Of a DNA stretch of 64,000 nt, positions 7,651 to 17,094 are shown piece by piece; position 1 is the first letter of the stretch; every line of letters begins with the position of its first letter. Under the pieces are notes generated by a model. It saw nothing but the letters and a program-made list of their open reading frames with translations, made no database searches and was not told where the DNA came from. The stretch spans positions 110,627 to 174,626 of the forward strand of contig JBDTRG010000041.1 of assembly GCA_039931775.1 (NCBI GenBank). Direction: 5' to 3'. A program made the position numbers and the translations under genes. The stretch is from CAIWHR01 sp039931775 (GTDB lineage: Bacteria > Pseudomonadota > Gammaproteobacteria > Burkholderiales > Casimicrobiaceae).

Positions 7651-9144
7651 CTATGCCTGTTCCTGCGAAAGCAGCCAAGTCGTCAGCAAGGGCACCGGCC
7701 GACCCGTGGCGCCTTTGGCCCGGCCCTCCTTGTTGGCCACGCCGGCGATGTCGAGGTGCGCCCAGTCGAATTTCCGCGCGAAACGGGAAAGGAAACACGC
7801 GGCGGTGATGCTGCCGCCGGCGCGGCTGCCGACGTTGGCGAAATCCGCGAAATTGCTGTTGAGCCCCTCCTGGTAGTCGTCCCAAAGCGGCATCTGCCAC
7901 GCGCGATCGTAGGCATCGTCGCCGGCGCCGATCAGGCTGCGGGCGAGCGTATCGCTGTTGCTGAATACACCGCAGGCGACATGCCCCAGCGCAATGACCA
8001 TCGCGCCGGTCAGTGTGGCAATGTCGACGACGGCTTCCGGTTCGAAGCGCTCGGCGTAGGTCAGCGCATCCGCGAGGATCAGCCGTCCCTCGGCATCGGT
8101 ATTGAGGACCTCGATGGTCTGGCCCGACATGCTCGTCACGACGTCGCCGGGCTTGGTCGCGCTGCCGGAAGGCATGTTTTCGCAGGCGGCGACCAGGCCG
8201 ACTACGTTGACCTTGGCCTTGAGCTCGGCAATCGCCCGGAACGTCCCGAATACGCTGCCGGCACCGCACATGTCGAACTTCATATGGTCCATGTCGGTTG
8301 GTGGCTTCAGCGATATCCCGCCGGTATCGAACGTGACGCCCTTGCCGACCAGCACGACCGGCTTCTGTTTCTTCGAACTGCCCCGGTACTCGAAGACGAT
8401 GAACCGTGGTGGCTCCACGCTGCCGTTGGTCACCGACAGGAACGAACCCATCTTGAGCTCCTCGATTTCCTTGCGCTCGAGCACGGTGACCTTGATGTCG
8501 GGAAACTCCGCGGCCATCGCCAGCGCCCTTTCGCCGAGGTAGCTCGGCGTGCAGATGTTGCCCGGCAGGTTGCCGAGGTCGCGCGTAAGCTCCATGCCGT
8601 GGGCGATCGCGAGGCCGCGCGCCGCGGCGGCTTCGCCCGCGACGAGGTCGGAGCGCTGCGGCACCGAGAGAGTGAGCTTGCGCAGCGGCCGGCGAACCTC
8701 CGATTTTTCGCTCTTCATCTGATCGAAGCGGTAAACGGCCTCCATCGCGACGACGACACCGTGCTCGATCCGCCAGGCGACCTCGCGCCGCTTGACCTTT
8801 TCCTCGGTGATGTAGATGACTGCCTCGTAGGACCCGGTCTCGTTCAGGAGCTTGACGGCCGACCGCATGGCCGAGCGGAATTCCTTGTCGCGGAAATCCC
8901 GCTCCTTGCCGAGGCCGATCAGCAGAACGCGATCGGCGAGCGTGCCGCGTACGTTGTGCAAAAGCAGCGTTGCACCAAGTTTGCCCTCCATGTCGCCACG
9001 GCGGATGATTTCGCTGATATAGCCGTTTGACGCCCGGTCGATCAGTTCCGCGGAAAGCGAAAGCTTGCGGTTGTCGAAAACCCCGACGACGACGCATGCA
9101 CTTCGCTGCTTCTCGGGGCTACCGCTTTTTATGGTAAATTCCAT
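7651..9144 (-). CDS. pepA: leucyl aminopeptidase (cytosol aminopeptidase, M17)
   Basis: Di-zinc/manganese exopeptidase that removes N-terminal residues from peptides; PepA can also act as a DNA-binding regulator in E. coli. 497 residues with an N-terminal macrodomain-like region (about 1-160) and the M17 catalytic domain. The signature NTDAEGRL is intact at residues 348-355, with VLVGKGVTFDTGGISLKP and DMCGAGSV upstream supplying metal ligands. The ATG at 9144 fits the family start. Head of the leftward holC run and divergent from lptF, the standard arrangement. Confidence 0.97.
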   Translation of the reverse strand: MEFTIKSGSPEKQRSACVVVGVFDNRKLSLSAELIDRASNGYISEIIRRGDMEGKLGATLLLHNVRGTLADRVLLIGLGKERDFRDKEFRSAMRSAVKLLNETGSYEAVIYITEEKVKRREVAWRIEHGVVVAMEAVYRFDQMKSEKSEVRRPLRKLTLSVPQRSDLVAGEAAAARGLAIAHGMELTRDLGNLPGNICTPSYLGERALAMAAEFPDIKVTVLERKEIEELKMGSFLSVTNGSVEPPRFIVFEYRGSSKKQKPVVLVGKGVTFDTGGISLKPPTDMDHMKFDMCGAGSVFGTFRAIAELKAKVNVVGLVAACENMPSGSATKPGDVVTSMSGQTIEVLNTDAEGRLILADALTYAERFEPEAVVDIATLTGAMVIALGHVACGVFSNSDTLARSLIGAGDDAYDRAWQMPLWDDYQEGLNSNFADFANVGSRAGGSITAACFLSRFARKFDWAHLDIAGVANKEGRAKGATGRPVPLLTTWLLSQEQA

Positions 9145-9175
9145 CGCTGCCCTAGCCTCCCACTATTGGGTTTCT

Positions 9176-9204
9176 TTGCCCTAACGCGTAATAGATCGCA
9201 TTAT
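9176..9204 (+). promoter_or_regulatory. sigma-70-type promoter for lptFG
   Basis: TTGCCC at 9176-9181 and CATTAT at 9199-9204 with a 17-bp spacer, in the AT-rich 100-bp gap between pepA and lptF. A start point near 9211 would leave about 34 bases of leader before lptF. Confidence 0.5.
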
Positions 9205-9244
9205 TGGCAAAAGGGCCCGAAAAAGTCAAAATTCTCCAAGCGGC

Positions 9245-10345
9245 ATGATTTTCCGGCGCAGTCTGGTGCGCGAGATGACGGCGACGGCCATTGGCCTGTT
9301 CCTCGTGCTGATGGCCATCCTGTTCACCAATCTCGTGCTGCGCCTTCTCGCCCGGGCGGCGGGCGGGACGGTCGCTCCGGAGGGAATTCTCGCACTTTTG
9401 GGCTTTAACGCCCTGTTTTACTTCAACATCCTGCTTTCGGTCACGGTGTTTGTGACCGTGCTGCTCACGCTGTCGCGCTGGTACCGCGATAGCGAAATGA
9501 TCGTCTGGTTCAGCTCGGGCCAGGGCCTTACCTCCTGGCTGCGACCGATCATGTGGTTTGCCGCCCCGTTCTTCGCGGCAATCCTGGTCCTTTCACTTTT
9601 CCTCTCGCCGTGGGCCGAGCAGCGCCGGCTCGAATTCGAGCGCCAGCTCGAGTCTCGCGACGACATCACGCTGCTCACGCCGGGGCTCTTCCGGGAGTTT
9701 CGGCGGGCCAACCTGGTCGTCTTCATCGAGAGCATCAATACGTTTGACGGGACGATCCGCAATGTCTTCCTGCATTCCGTCGACGAAGGGAAGGATTCCA
9801 CGACCGTCGCCCGGTCGGGGATGCTGCAGATGGCGGCGAACGGCGACCGGTTCATTGTGCTGAACGACGGACGACGGTACGAAGGGAAGGCCGGCACCGC
9901 CGATTACCAGATCGTCGAGTTCGCTTCGCTGGGGCGGCGCATCGAACCGGCGGAACTCCGAGCTTTGCCTTCCTCGACAAAGGCGATTCCGACGGCGACG
10001 CTGATCGCTCTCAATGGCCCCACCGAGCGCGCCGAGCTCTTCTGGCGGCTCTCGGTACCGATCTCCGCGCTGGTGCTAACGCTGCTGGCGGTCCCGCTCG
10101 CCTACGTGAATCCGCGGATCGGCCGCTCGTTCAACCTGCTGGCCGCCGGGTTCATGTACATGCTGTACAGCAACTGCCTCAACATCGTGCAGAGCTTCAT
10201 CGCGCAGGACAAACTCGGATTCGTGCCGGGCCTCATCCTGCCGCACGCGATCGCCATCGGGGTCGTGCTGCTGCTCTTCGGGCATCAGTTGTCGCTGTTC
10301 GGCGTGCTTCGCGGCAGATTGCGGCCCAAGGGTGCCCCGGCATGA
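9245..10345 (+). CDS. lptF: LPS export ABC transporter permease LptF
   Basis: One of the two permeases of the LptB2FG complex, which extracts lipopolysaccharide from the inner membrane and feeds it to the LptC-LptA bridge. 366 residues with the LptF/LptG layout: three N-terminal membrane helices (roughly 10-35, 55-75, 100-120), a large periplasmic beta-jellyroll domain (about 125-265), then three more helices. It starts IFRRSLVREMTATAIGLFLV, which is typical. The stop overlaps the lptG start as ATGA, so the two are translationally coupled. LptB, LptA and LptC are not in this window. Confidence 0.96.
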   Translation: MIFRRSLVREMTATAIGLFLVLMAILFTNLVLRLLARAAGGTVAPEGILALLGFNALFYFNILLSVTVFVTVLLTLSRWYRDSEMIVWFSSGQGLTSWLRPIMWFAAPFFAAILVLSLFLSPWAEQRRLEFERQLESRDDITLLTPGLFREFRRANLVVFIESINTFDGTIRNVFLHSVDEGKDSTTVARSGMLQMAANGDRFIVLNDGRRYEGKAGTADYQIVEFASLGRRIEPAELRALPSSTKAIPTATLIALNGPTERAELFWRLSVPISALVLTLLAVPLAYVNPRIGRSFNLLAAGFMYMLYSNCLNIVQSFIAQDKLGFVPGLILPHAIAIGVVLLLFGHQLSLFGVLRGRLRPKGAPA

Positions 10346-11424
10346 AGACGCTGACGCGATACATCGGCCGCGAAGTGCTGGTGTCGATCCTGCTGATTTT
10401 CATGGCACTCGTCATGCTGTTCGCGTTCTTCGACCTGATCCACGAGTTGGGCGACGTCGGGCGCGGCGGATATACGATTACTGCTGCCCTGCTTTTCGTC
10501 GCGCTGCAGCTGCCGGCGCGGATGTACGAACTCTTTCCGGTCGCCACGCTGATCGGCACGCTGTTCGGGTTGGCACAGCTCGTCTCGAGCTCGGAGTACA
10601 CGGTGATGCGCGCGTCGGGCGCCTCGCTGCTGCAGGTCGGCTGGGCGCTGATGCGCATCGGCATCCCGTTGGCGCTCGTCACGTTTCTCGCCGGCGAGTT
10701 CGTCGCCCCGCAGGCCGCGTTTCTCTCACAGAAGGTCCGTGCGCAGGCGCGCGGCGACATGTCGCGCGTCGTCGCCCAGCAGTTCCAGTCCGGATTCTGG
10801 TTCAAGCAGGACCAGACCTTCGTCAATATCCGCAGCGTGCTGGCCGACCTGACGCTGGTCGGTGTGCGCATCTACGAGTTCGACCGTGACCTGCGCCTAA
10901 AGATCGTGCGCAACGCCGAGTCGGGCACCTTCACCGGCAACGGTCATTGGCGCCTCAAGACGGTGAGGACCACCGAGATCTCCCTGACGGAGACGCGCGT
11001 GACGCAGGCCGACGACTACGCATGGGAAACGGTGCTGCGACCCTCACTCCTGACCGTCTACCAGGTGGCCCCGGAAAAACTCGAGCTCAACACGCTGTGG
11101 GAAAACATGCGGCTGCTCGATACCGGCGCGCAAAAGACGTCGCGGTTCGAGATCGCGTTCTGGAACAAGGTGTTCTACCCGGTCGCCGTGCTCGTCATGA
11201 TGATCGTAGCGTTGCCGTTCTCCTACTTCCAGCGCCGGCAGGGAGGGGTCGGATTCCGGATGTTCGCCGGCACGATCCTCGGCCTGACGTTTTTCCTGAT
11301 TGGCCGCCTGTTCTCCAACCTCGGGGTCTTGAACGACTGGCCACCTCTATTTTCCGCGGCCTTCCCGCTGGTGGCTTTCGTCCTGATGACGTTCGCGCTG
11401 CTGTGGTGGCTCGAGCGGCGCTGA
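10342..11424 (+). CDS. lptG: LPS export ABC transporter permease LptG
   Basis: Partner permease of LptF. 360 residues, beginning MKTLTRYIGREVLVSILLIF, with the same pattern of three N-terminal helices, a periplasmic beta domain and three C-terminal helices (FWNKVFYPVAVLVMMIVALP, then GTILGLTFFLIGRLFSNLG). Its start overlaps the lptF stop. The stop codon lies at the edge of a perfect inverted repeat (11434-11516) that may end the transcript. Confidence 0.96.
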   Translation: MKTLTRYIGREVLVSILLIFMALVMLFAFFDLIHELGDVGRGGYTITAALLFVALQLPARMYELFPVATLIGTLFGLAQLVSSSEYTVMRASGASLLQVGWALMRIGIPLALVTFLAGEFVAPQAAFLSQKVRAQARGDMSRVVAQQFQSGFWFKQDQTFVNIRSVLADLTLVGVRIYEFDRDLRLKIVRNAESGTFTGNGHWRLKTVRTTEISLTETRVTQADDYAWETVLRPSLLTVYQVAPEKLELNTLWENMRLLDTGAQKTSRFEIAFWNKVFYPVAVLVMMIVALPFSYFQRRQGGVGFRMFAGTILGLTFFLIGRLFSNLGVLNDWPPLFSAAFPLVAFVLMTFALLWWLERR

Positions 11425-11433
11425 AAAGTAGTG

Positions 11434-11516
11434 AAAAGTAGGGTCAGACTCGACTTTCGTGCGCGTTGCATCCAAGCGCAATGGTGTCGGCGAAAGTCGA
11501 GTCTGACCCTACTTTT
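11434..11516. repeat. perfect 26-bp inverted repeat, REP/MITE-like
   Basis: Arms at 11434-11459 and 11491-11516 are perfect reverse complements (AAAAGTAGGGTCAGACTCGA... and its mirror) around a 31-base spacer. A partial direct copy, GAAAAGTA, sits at 11423-11430, overlapping the end of lptG. The arms end in AAAA/TTTT and the right arm continues into TTTTT, so the hairpin could terminate the lptFG transcript. Arms containing GTCAGACTC or GGGTCTGACCC with a flanking AAAAGT recur, from memory, in many betaproteobacterial genomes as palindromic elements linked to REP-associated (Y1) transposases. No transposase is present here, so the class is inferred. Confidence 0.75.
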
Positions 11517-11546
11517 TGATCCTCGCAGGCGCGCAATCGCGGTCCC

Positions 11547-11580
11547 AAAAAAACCCGGCGCGAAGGCCGGGATTTTCTTT
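11547..11580 (-). terminator. Rho-independent terminator of rplU-rpmA
   Basis: Reading leftward, a GC stem (arms 11554-11559 and 11566-11571, loop of six) is followed by seven T residues (A7 at 11547-11553 on the plus strand). It lies just after the rpmA stop. A shorter TTTTCTTT tract on the other side may make it weakly bidirectional. Confidence 0.85.
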
Positions 11581-11625
11581 CAGGCGCGACAGCCCACGAG
11601 GGGCCGTGCGTCGATGCGCAGCGTA

Positions 11626-11889
11626 TCAGGCCGCGTCGGGTGTGATGCTGACCATCTTCCGCTTGTCCTTGCCTTTCGTGGCGAACAAGACCTTGCCGCG
11701 GACCAGCGCGAAGAGCGTGTGGTCCTTGCCCATCCCGACGTTGACGCCCGCATGGATCTGCGTGCCTCGCTGGCGGACGATGATGCTGCCCGCATTGATG
11801 AGCTCGCCGCCGTAGGACTTGACGCCGAGGCGCTTCGATTCCGAGTCGCGGCCGTTGCGTGAACTGCCGCCCGCCTTTTTATGTGCCAT
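11626..11889 (-). CDS. rpmA: 50S ribosomal protein bL27
   Basis: 87 residues starting MAHKKAGGSSRNGRDSESKR, the conserved flexible N-terminus that reaches the peptidyl-transferase centre, followed by GGELINAGSIIVRQRGT and GVNVGMGKDHTLFAL. Second gene of the rplU-rpmA operon, 15 bp after rplU. A terminator follows directly. The obgE gene, often next in other bacteria, is not present. Confidence 0.98.
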   Translation of the reverse strand: MAHKKAGGSSRNGRDSESKRLGVKSYGGELINAGSIIVRQRGTQIHAGVNVGMGKDHTLFALVRGKVLFATKGKDKRKMVSITPDAA

Positions 11890-11904
11890 GGTGAATGCTC
11901 TCCG

Positions 11905-12216
11905 TCAGCCGACGATGCTGTCGATCTTGAGTTCGGTGTAGTTCTGGCGATGGCCCTGGTGCTTCTGGTAGTGCTTGCGCCGGCGCATCTTGAAGATGCG
12001 GACCTTGTCGCCGCGGCCGTGGCTGACGACGGTCGCCTTGACCGTTGCACCCGCAAGCATCGGCTGACCCACACGAACGCTTTCGCCTTCGCCGACCATC
12101 AGCACCTGGTCGAGCACGACCTCCGCGCCGACGTCCGCCGTCAGCGTTTCCACCTTGAGCTTTTCGCCCGGGGCGACCCGATACTGCTTGCCGCCGGTTT
12201 TGATGACCGCGTACAT
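11905..12216 (-). CDS. rplU: 50S ribosomal protein bL21
   Basis: 103 residues beginning MYAVIKTGGKQYRVAPGEKL, the canonical start. A longer open frame reaching 12294 is not used, because GGAG at 12224-12227 lies seven bases before the ATG at 12216 and the promoter lies further out. It contains the 23S rRNA-binding C-terminus KMRRRKHYQKHQGHRQNYTE. First gene of rplU-rpmA and divergent from ispB, as in most proteobacteria. Confidence 0.98.
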   Translation of the reverse strand: MYAVIKTGGKQYRVAPGEKLKVETLTADVGAEVVLDQVLMVGEGESVRVGQPMLAGATVKATVVSHGRGDKVRIFKMRRRKHYQKHQGHRQNYTELKIDSIVG

Positions 12217-12313
12217 GCCGATACTCCGCTCGTTTGACTTTCGCTTTCGCTCGCAAGCCCCGATGGCCTGCGATCGATTGACTCGTTGCCGCATTGACTG
12301 GGGAAAGCCTTAC

Positions 12314-12343
12314 ATTTTAAGCGGTTAGGGGCATTCCTGTCAA
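12314..12343 (-). promoter_or_regulatory. sigma-70 promoter of rplU-rpmA
   Basis: On the minus strand, consensus TTGACA at 12338-12343 and TAAAAT at 12314-12319, spaced by 18 bp. This is the best housekeeping promoter in the window and fits a ribosomal-protein operon. The leader to rplU would be about 90 bases. The rest of the 332-bp gap (12217-12548) holds the ispB -10 box and otherwise GC-rich sequence with no gene visible. Confidence 0.8.
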
Positions 12344-12453
12344 AGGTTGCCGAATTGCCCGGGAGTCGGGGGCCGAAACGGCTCGGCGCTGGCGGCGAAA
12401 CCCGCGGCCTTTCGGCCCTCGGCGGCCCCGAAAACCCGCTCCGGGACCTCGGT

Positions 12454-12459
12454 TACAAT
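12454..12459 (+). promoter_or_regulatory. -10 element (TACAAT) for ispB
   Basis: Rightward TACAAT about 90 bases before the ispB start codon in the shared rplU/ispB intergenic region. No good -35 hexamer is visible. Confidence 0.4.
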
Positions 12460-12548
12460 CCTTCGCTCGCCGCGCCATCGCGCCGGTCCCCGCCGGCGCA
12501 GGGAACCGCTCCCGCCGACCAACCGGCGCCGCAATCGCACACCGCTTT

Positions 12549-13517
12549 GTGACTCCCGACTCTCTGAAATCCCTGCTCGCCCCCGAAATGGCCGAGGTCG
12601 ATCGCGTATTGCGCGAGAGCCTCGGCTCGGAGGTCGCGCTGATCCGGCAGATTTCCGAATACATCGTCGGTGGCGGCGGAAAGCGCCTGCGGCCCGCGCT
12701 TGTCCTGCTGACCGCGCGTGCGTGCGGCTACCCAGGAAAGCACCATTACACGCTGGCGGCGGTCGTCGAAATGATCCATACGGCGACGCTGTTGCACGAC
12801 GACGTCGTCGACGAATCGAAGCTTCGGCGCGGCCACGCGACGGCCAATGCCACGTTCGGTAACGCCGCGTCGGTGCTCGTCGGCGACTTCCTGTACTCGC
12901 GCGCCTTTCAGCTGATGGTCGGTGTGGGCTCGGTGCGCGTGCTGGAAATCCTGTCCGAAGCGACCAACGTGATCGCCGAGGGCGAGGTCCTTCAGCTGAT
13001 GAACTCCGGCAATCCCAACCTGGACGAGTCCGCCTACCTGACGGTCATCCGGCGCAAGACGGCCAAGCTCTTCGAGGCGGCCGCCCAGCTTGGCGCGGTG
13101 ATCGGCGGGGCCTCGCCCGAGCGCGAGGCGGACCTCGCGCGCTACGGCATGCACCTCGGAACGTCCTTCCAGCTGGTCGACGACGTTCTCGACTACAGGG
13201 GTGAGCAGGACGCGATCGGCAAGAATCTCGGCGACGATCTCGCGGAAGGCAAGATGACGCTCCCCTTGATCCGCGCGATTTCGGTCGGCACTCCGGAAGA
13301 CGCCGCGCTGATACGGGCCGCGATCACCGGCGGCCGGCTCACCGAATTCGCACCGGTGATGGACGTGCTCGCACGCACCGGTTCTCTCGACTACGCACTG
13401 TCCTGCGCGATCCGCGAAAGCGAATCCGCTGCCGCCTGCGTGGCCGGTCTGCCGTTATCGCCGCACCGCGAAAGTCTGCTAGAATTGTCGGCTTTCGCGG
13501 CTCGGCGCACGTACTGA
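12549..13517 (+). CDS. ispB: polyprenyl (octaprenyl) diphosphate synthase
   Basis: Trans-prenyltransferase that builds the side chain of ubiquinone from farnesyl diphosphate and isopentenyl diphosphate. 322 residues with GGGGKRLRPALVLL, the first Asp-rich motif LLHDDVVDE, the second LVDDVLDY, and GKNLGDDLAEGKMTLPLI. The GTG at 12549 is used; an ATG at 12588 is a shorter alternative. The chain-length class is inferred from synteny with rplU-rpmA; exact product length cannot be read. Followed by a hairpin and a tRNA gene. Confidence 0.93.
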   Translation: MTPDSLKSLLAPEMAEVDRVLRESLGSEVALIRQISEYIVGGGGKRLRPALVLLTARACGYPGKHHYTLAAVVEMIHTATLLHDDVVDESKLRRGHATANATFGNAASVLVGDFLYSRAFQLMVGVGSVRVLEILSEATNVIAEGEVLQLMNSGNPNLDESAYLTVIRRKTAKLFEAAAQLGAVIGGASPEREADLARYGMHLGTSFQLVDDVLDYRGEQDAIGKNLGDDLAEGKMTLPLIRAISVGTPEDAALIRAAITGGRLTEFAPVMDVLARTGSLDYALSCAIRESESAAACVAGLPLSPHRESLLELSAFAARRTY

Positions 13518-13532
13518 TTCACCTTATGCGCC

Positions 13533-13566
13533 AACGGCATGGCCGCGGACCCGCGATCATGCCGTT
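13533..13566 (+). terminator. hairpin after ispB
   Basis: A perfect 9-bp stem (AACGGCATG at 13533-13541, CATGCCGTT at 13558-13566) encloses a second small CGCG/CGCG stem, giving a long GC-rich hairpin 15 bases after the ispB stop. Only TTCTCC follows, so it is not a classical poly-U terminator; it could be Rho-assisted or an RNA-processing signal between ispB and the tRNA. Confidence 0.5.
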
Positions 13567-13617
13567 CTCCCGCCGCGGGGCATCGCAAGTGAGTGTGCCA
13601 GCAAACGACAGACAACT

Positions 13618-13694
13618 CGGGGTGTAGCTTAGCCTGGTAGAGCGCTACGTTCGGGACGTAGAGGCCGGAGGTTCAAATCCTCTCACCCCGACCA
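13618..13694 (+). tRNA. tRNA-Pro (anticodon CGG)
   Basis: A 77-nt tRNA with acceptor arms CGGGGTG (13618-13624) and CACCCCG (13684-13690), discriminator A and an encoded CCA end. The D-loop holds AGCCTGGTAG and the anticodon stem CTACG/CGTAG encloses TTCGGGA, so the anticodon is CGG, reading CCG proline codons. The T-arm is GGAGGTTCAAATCCTC. It closely matches the E. coli proK product. Confidence 0.97.
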
Positions 13695-13704
13695 GATCGA
13701 CGAC

Positions 13705-13735
13705 ATCGCCGTGGCGAAATCCGCGGCGATTTTTT
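13705..13735 (+). terminator. Rho-independent terminator of tRNA-Pro
   Basis: A 10-bp stem with one G-U pair (ATCGCCGTGG at 13705-13714, CCGCGGCGAT at 13721-13730), loop of six, then a run of six T. It follows the tRNA CCA end by 10 bases and separates it from the convergent hutU. Confidence 0.85.
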
Positions 13736-13747
13736 GTCTGGCGAGCG

Positions 13748-15460
<1,713 letters not shown>

Positions 15461-15490
15461 GATCGGCCTCCTGCGTGTCGGGCTTGCCGT

Positions 15491-17002
15491 TCAGATCGGA
15501 GCGAAGTCGGCAAAATCGCCGCGCTCCACGCGGATGCGGATCGCCTCGAGGTCGGGTGCGAACGCCCGATCGCGGTCCCAGAACGGCACTTCGGCGCGAA
15601 TCATCGCGAGTGCCGCCCGCAGCGGTGGCGAGGTCACCAGCGGCCTCCGCAGATCGACACCCTGCGCGGCGGCGAGAAGTTCGATTGCGACGATGCGCGC
15701 GGTGTTCGCGGCCATCGGCATCAGCCGGCGCGCGGCGAAGGCCGCCATGCTGACGTGGTCCTCCTGGTTTGCGGAGGTGGGCACCGAATCGACCGACGCC
15801 GGATGCGCGAGCGACTTGTTTTCCGATGCGAGCGCGGCCGCCGTCACATGCGCGATCATGAAGCCGGAATTGACGCCACCGTCCTCGACCAGGAAGGGCG
15901 GAAGGCCGGAGAGGTTCGCATCCATCATCAGCGCGATACGCCGTTCGGAGAGCGCCCCGACCTCGGCGATCGCCAGCGCGAGGTTGTCGGCCGCGAACGC
16001 GACCGGCTCCGCGTGAAAATTCCCACCGGAAAGAATCTCCTCGGTGGCCGCGAAGACGAGCGGATTGTCCGACACCGCGTTCGCTTCGGTGAGCAGGATG
16101 GCAGCTGCATGCCGGAGCTGATCGAGGCAGGCGCCCATCACCTGCGGCTGACAGCGCAGGCTGTAGGGGTCCTGGACCCGCGGGCAATCCTTGTGCGATT
16201 CGCGGATTTCGCTCTCGGCGAGCAGCGACCGGTAGATCGCCGCCGCATCCGACTGGCCGCGATGACCGCGCACCGCGTGGATGCGTCCATCGAATGGCGT
16301 GTCGCTGCCGAGGCAAGCATCGACGGACAGCGCGCCGGCGACGAATGCGGCGGCAATGGCACGCTCCGCACTGAAGAGCCCGGCGAGCGCCAGCGCCGTC
16401 GAGACCTGCGTCCCGTTGAGGAGCGCCAACCCTTCCTTCGGTCCGAGCGCCACCGGGGAGAGGCCGGCACGGCCGAGCGCCTCGCGCGCCGGCATGATCG
16501 CACCGCCGAGGCGCACTTCGCCTTCGCCGATCAGCACGGCCGACAGGTGCGCGAGAGGCGCCAGGTCGCCCGAAGCGCCGACGGATCCTTGCGACGGAAT
16601 GCACGGAATCACGCCCGCGTTCGCGAGCGCATTGAGCGCCTCGACGACGCTCCAGCGGATTCCCGAATGTCCGCGCGCGAGCGACGCTATCTTGAGCGCG
16701 AGGACGAGCCGCACGACGGCGTCGTCGAGCAACGGCCCCGTGCCGGCCGAATGTGAGAGCACGAGCGCGCGCTGCAGCTCCGCGAGCCGCGCATCGTCGA
16801 TGCGCGTGCGCGCGAGCAAACCGAAGCCGGTATTGACGCCGTAAACCGTACGCCCCGAAGCGATGACGCGTTCGACCGTCTGCGCGGCGGCGTCGACCTC
16901 GGCCTTCGCTTCAGCGTCGATCTCGAGCGTGATCGGCTCCGCCCAGAGCGTGCGAAGCTCAGCGAGCGTCAGTTGTCCGGGAATGAGCTTGAGGGACTTC
17001 AT
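15491..17002 (-). CDS. hutH: histidine ammonia-lyase
   Basis: First step of histidine catabolism: removes ammonia from histidine to give urocanate. 503 residues from the ATG at 17002 (MKSLKLIPGQLTLAEL), which is the family start; the longer open frame to 17044 is ignored. The MIO electrophile is formed from Ala143-Ser144-Gly145 in GSVGASGDLAPLAH. Also typical are YGVNTGFG (residues 54-61) and the C-terminal TSANQEDHVSM region. Divergent from mutS across a 92-bp gap, and upstream of hutU in an apparent two-gene operon. Confidence 0.97.
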   Translation of the reverse strand: MKSLKLIPGQLTLAELRTLWAEPITLEIDAEAKAEVDAAAQTVERVIASGRTVYGVNTGFGLLARTRIDDARLAELQRALVLSHSAGTGPLLDDAVVRLVLALKIASLARGHSGIRWSVVEALNALANAGVIPCIPSQGSVGASGDLAPLAHLSAVLIGEGEVRLGGAIMPAREALGRAGLSPVALGPKEGLALLNGTQVSTALALAGLFSAERAIAAAFVAGALSVDACLGSDTPFDGRIHAVRGHRGQSDAAAIYRSLLAESEIRESHKDCPRVQDPYSLRCQPQVMGACLDQLRHAAAILLTEANAVSDNPLVFAATEEILSGGNFHAEPVAFAADNLALAIAEVGALSERRIALMMDANLSGLPPFLVEDGGVNSGFMIAHVTAAALASENKSLAHPASVDSVPTSANQEDHVSMAAFAARRLMPMAANTARIVAIELLAAAQGVDLRRPLVTSPPLRAALAMIRAEVPFWDRDRAFAPDLEAIRIRVERGDFADFAPI

Positions 17003-17082
17003 CACCTGAGAAAGTTGCCTGGCAGCGCATTGTGCCGCAGCCATGCCGTCGGCGCCAATCGCGGCGACGCGAGTCGGCCCCT

Positions 17083-17088
17083 TATAAT
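17083..17088 (+). promoter_or_regulatory. -10 element (TATAAT) abutting the mutS start
   Basis: A perfect TATAAT ends six bases before the GTG start codon of mutS at 17095. With normal spacing, transcription would begin at or next to the GTG, implying a leaderless or nearly leaderless mRNA. No consensus -35 is seen. Confidence 0.55.
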
Positions 17089-17094
17089 TCCGGG

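Noticed and set aside
11434..11516. Inverted repeat as an insertion sequence or CRISPR unit
   Set aside because: No transposase gene, no target duplication seen and only one repeat pair; kept as a palindromic element.
12217..12294. 26-codon N-terminal extension of rplU
   Set aside because: bL21 starts MYAVIKTGGKQ, and a ribosome site sits before that ATG.
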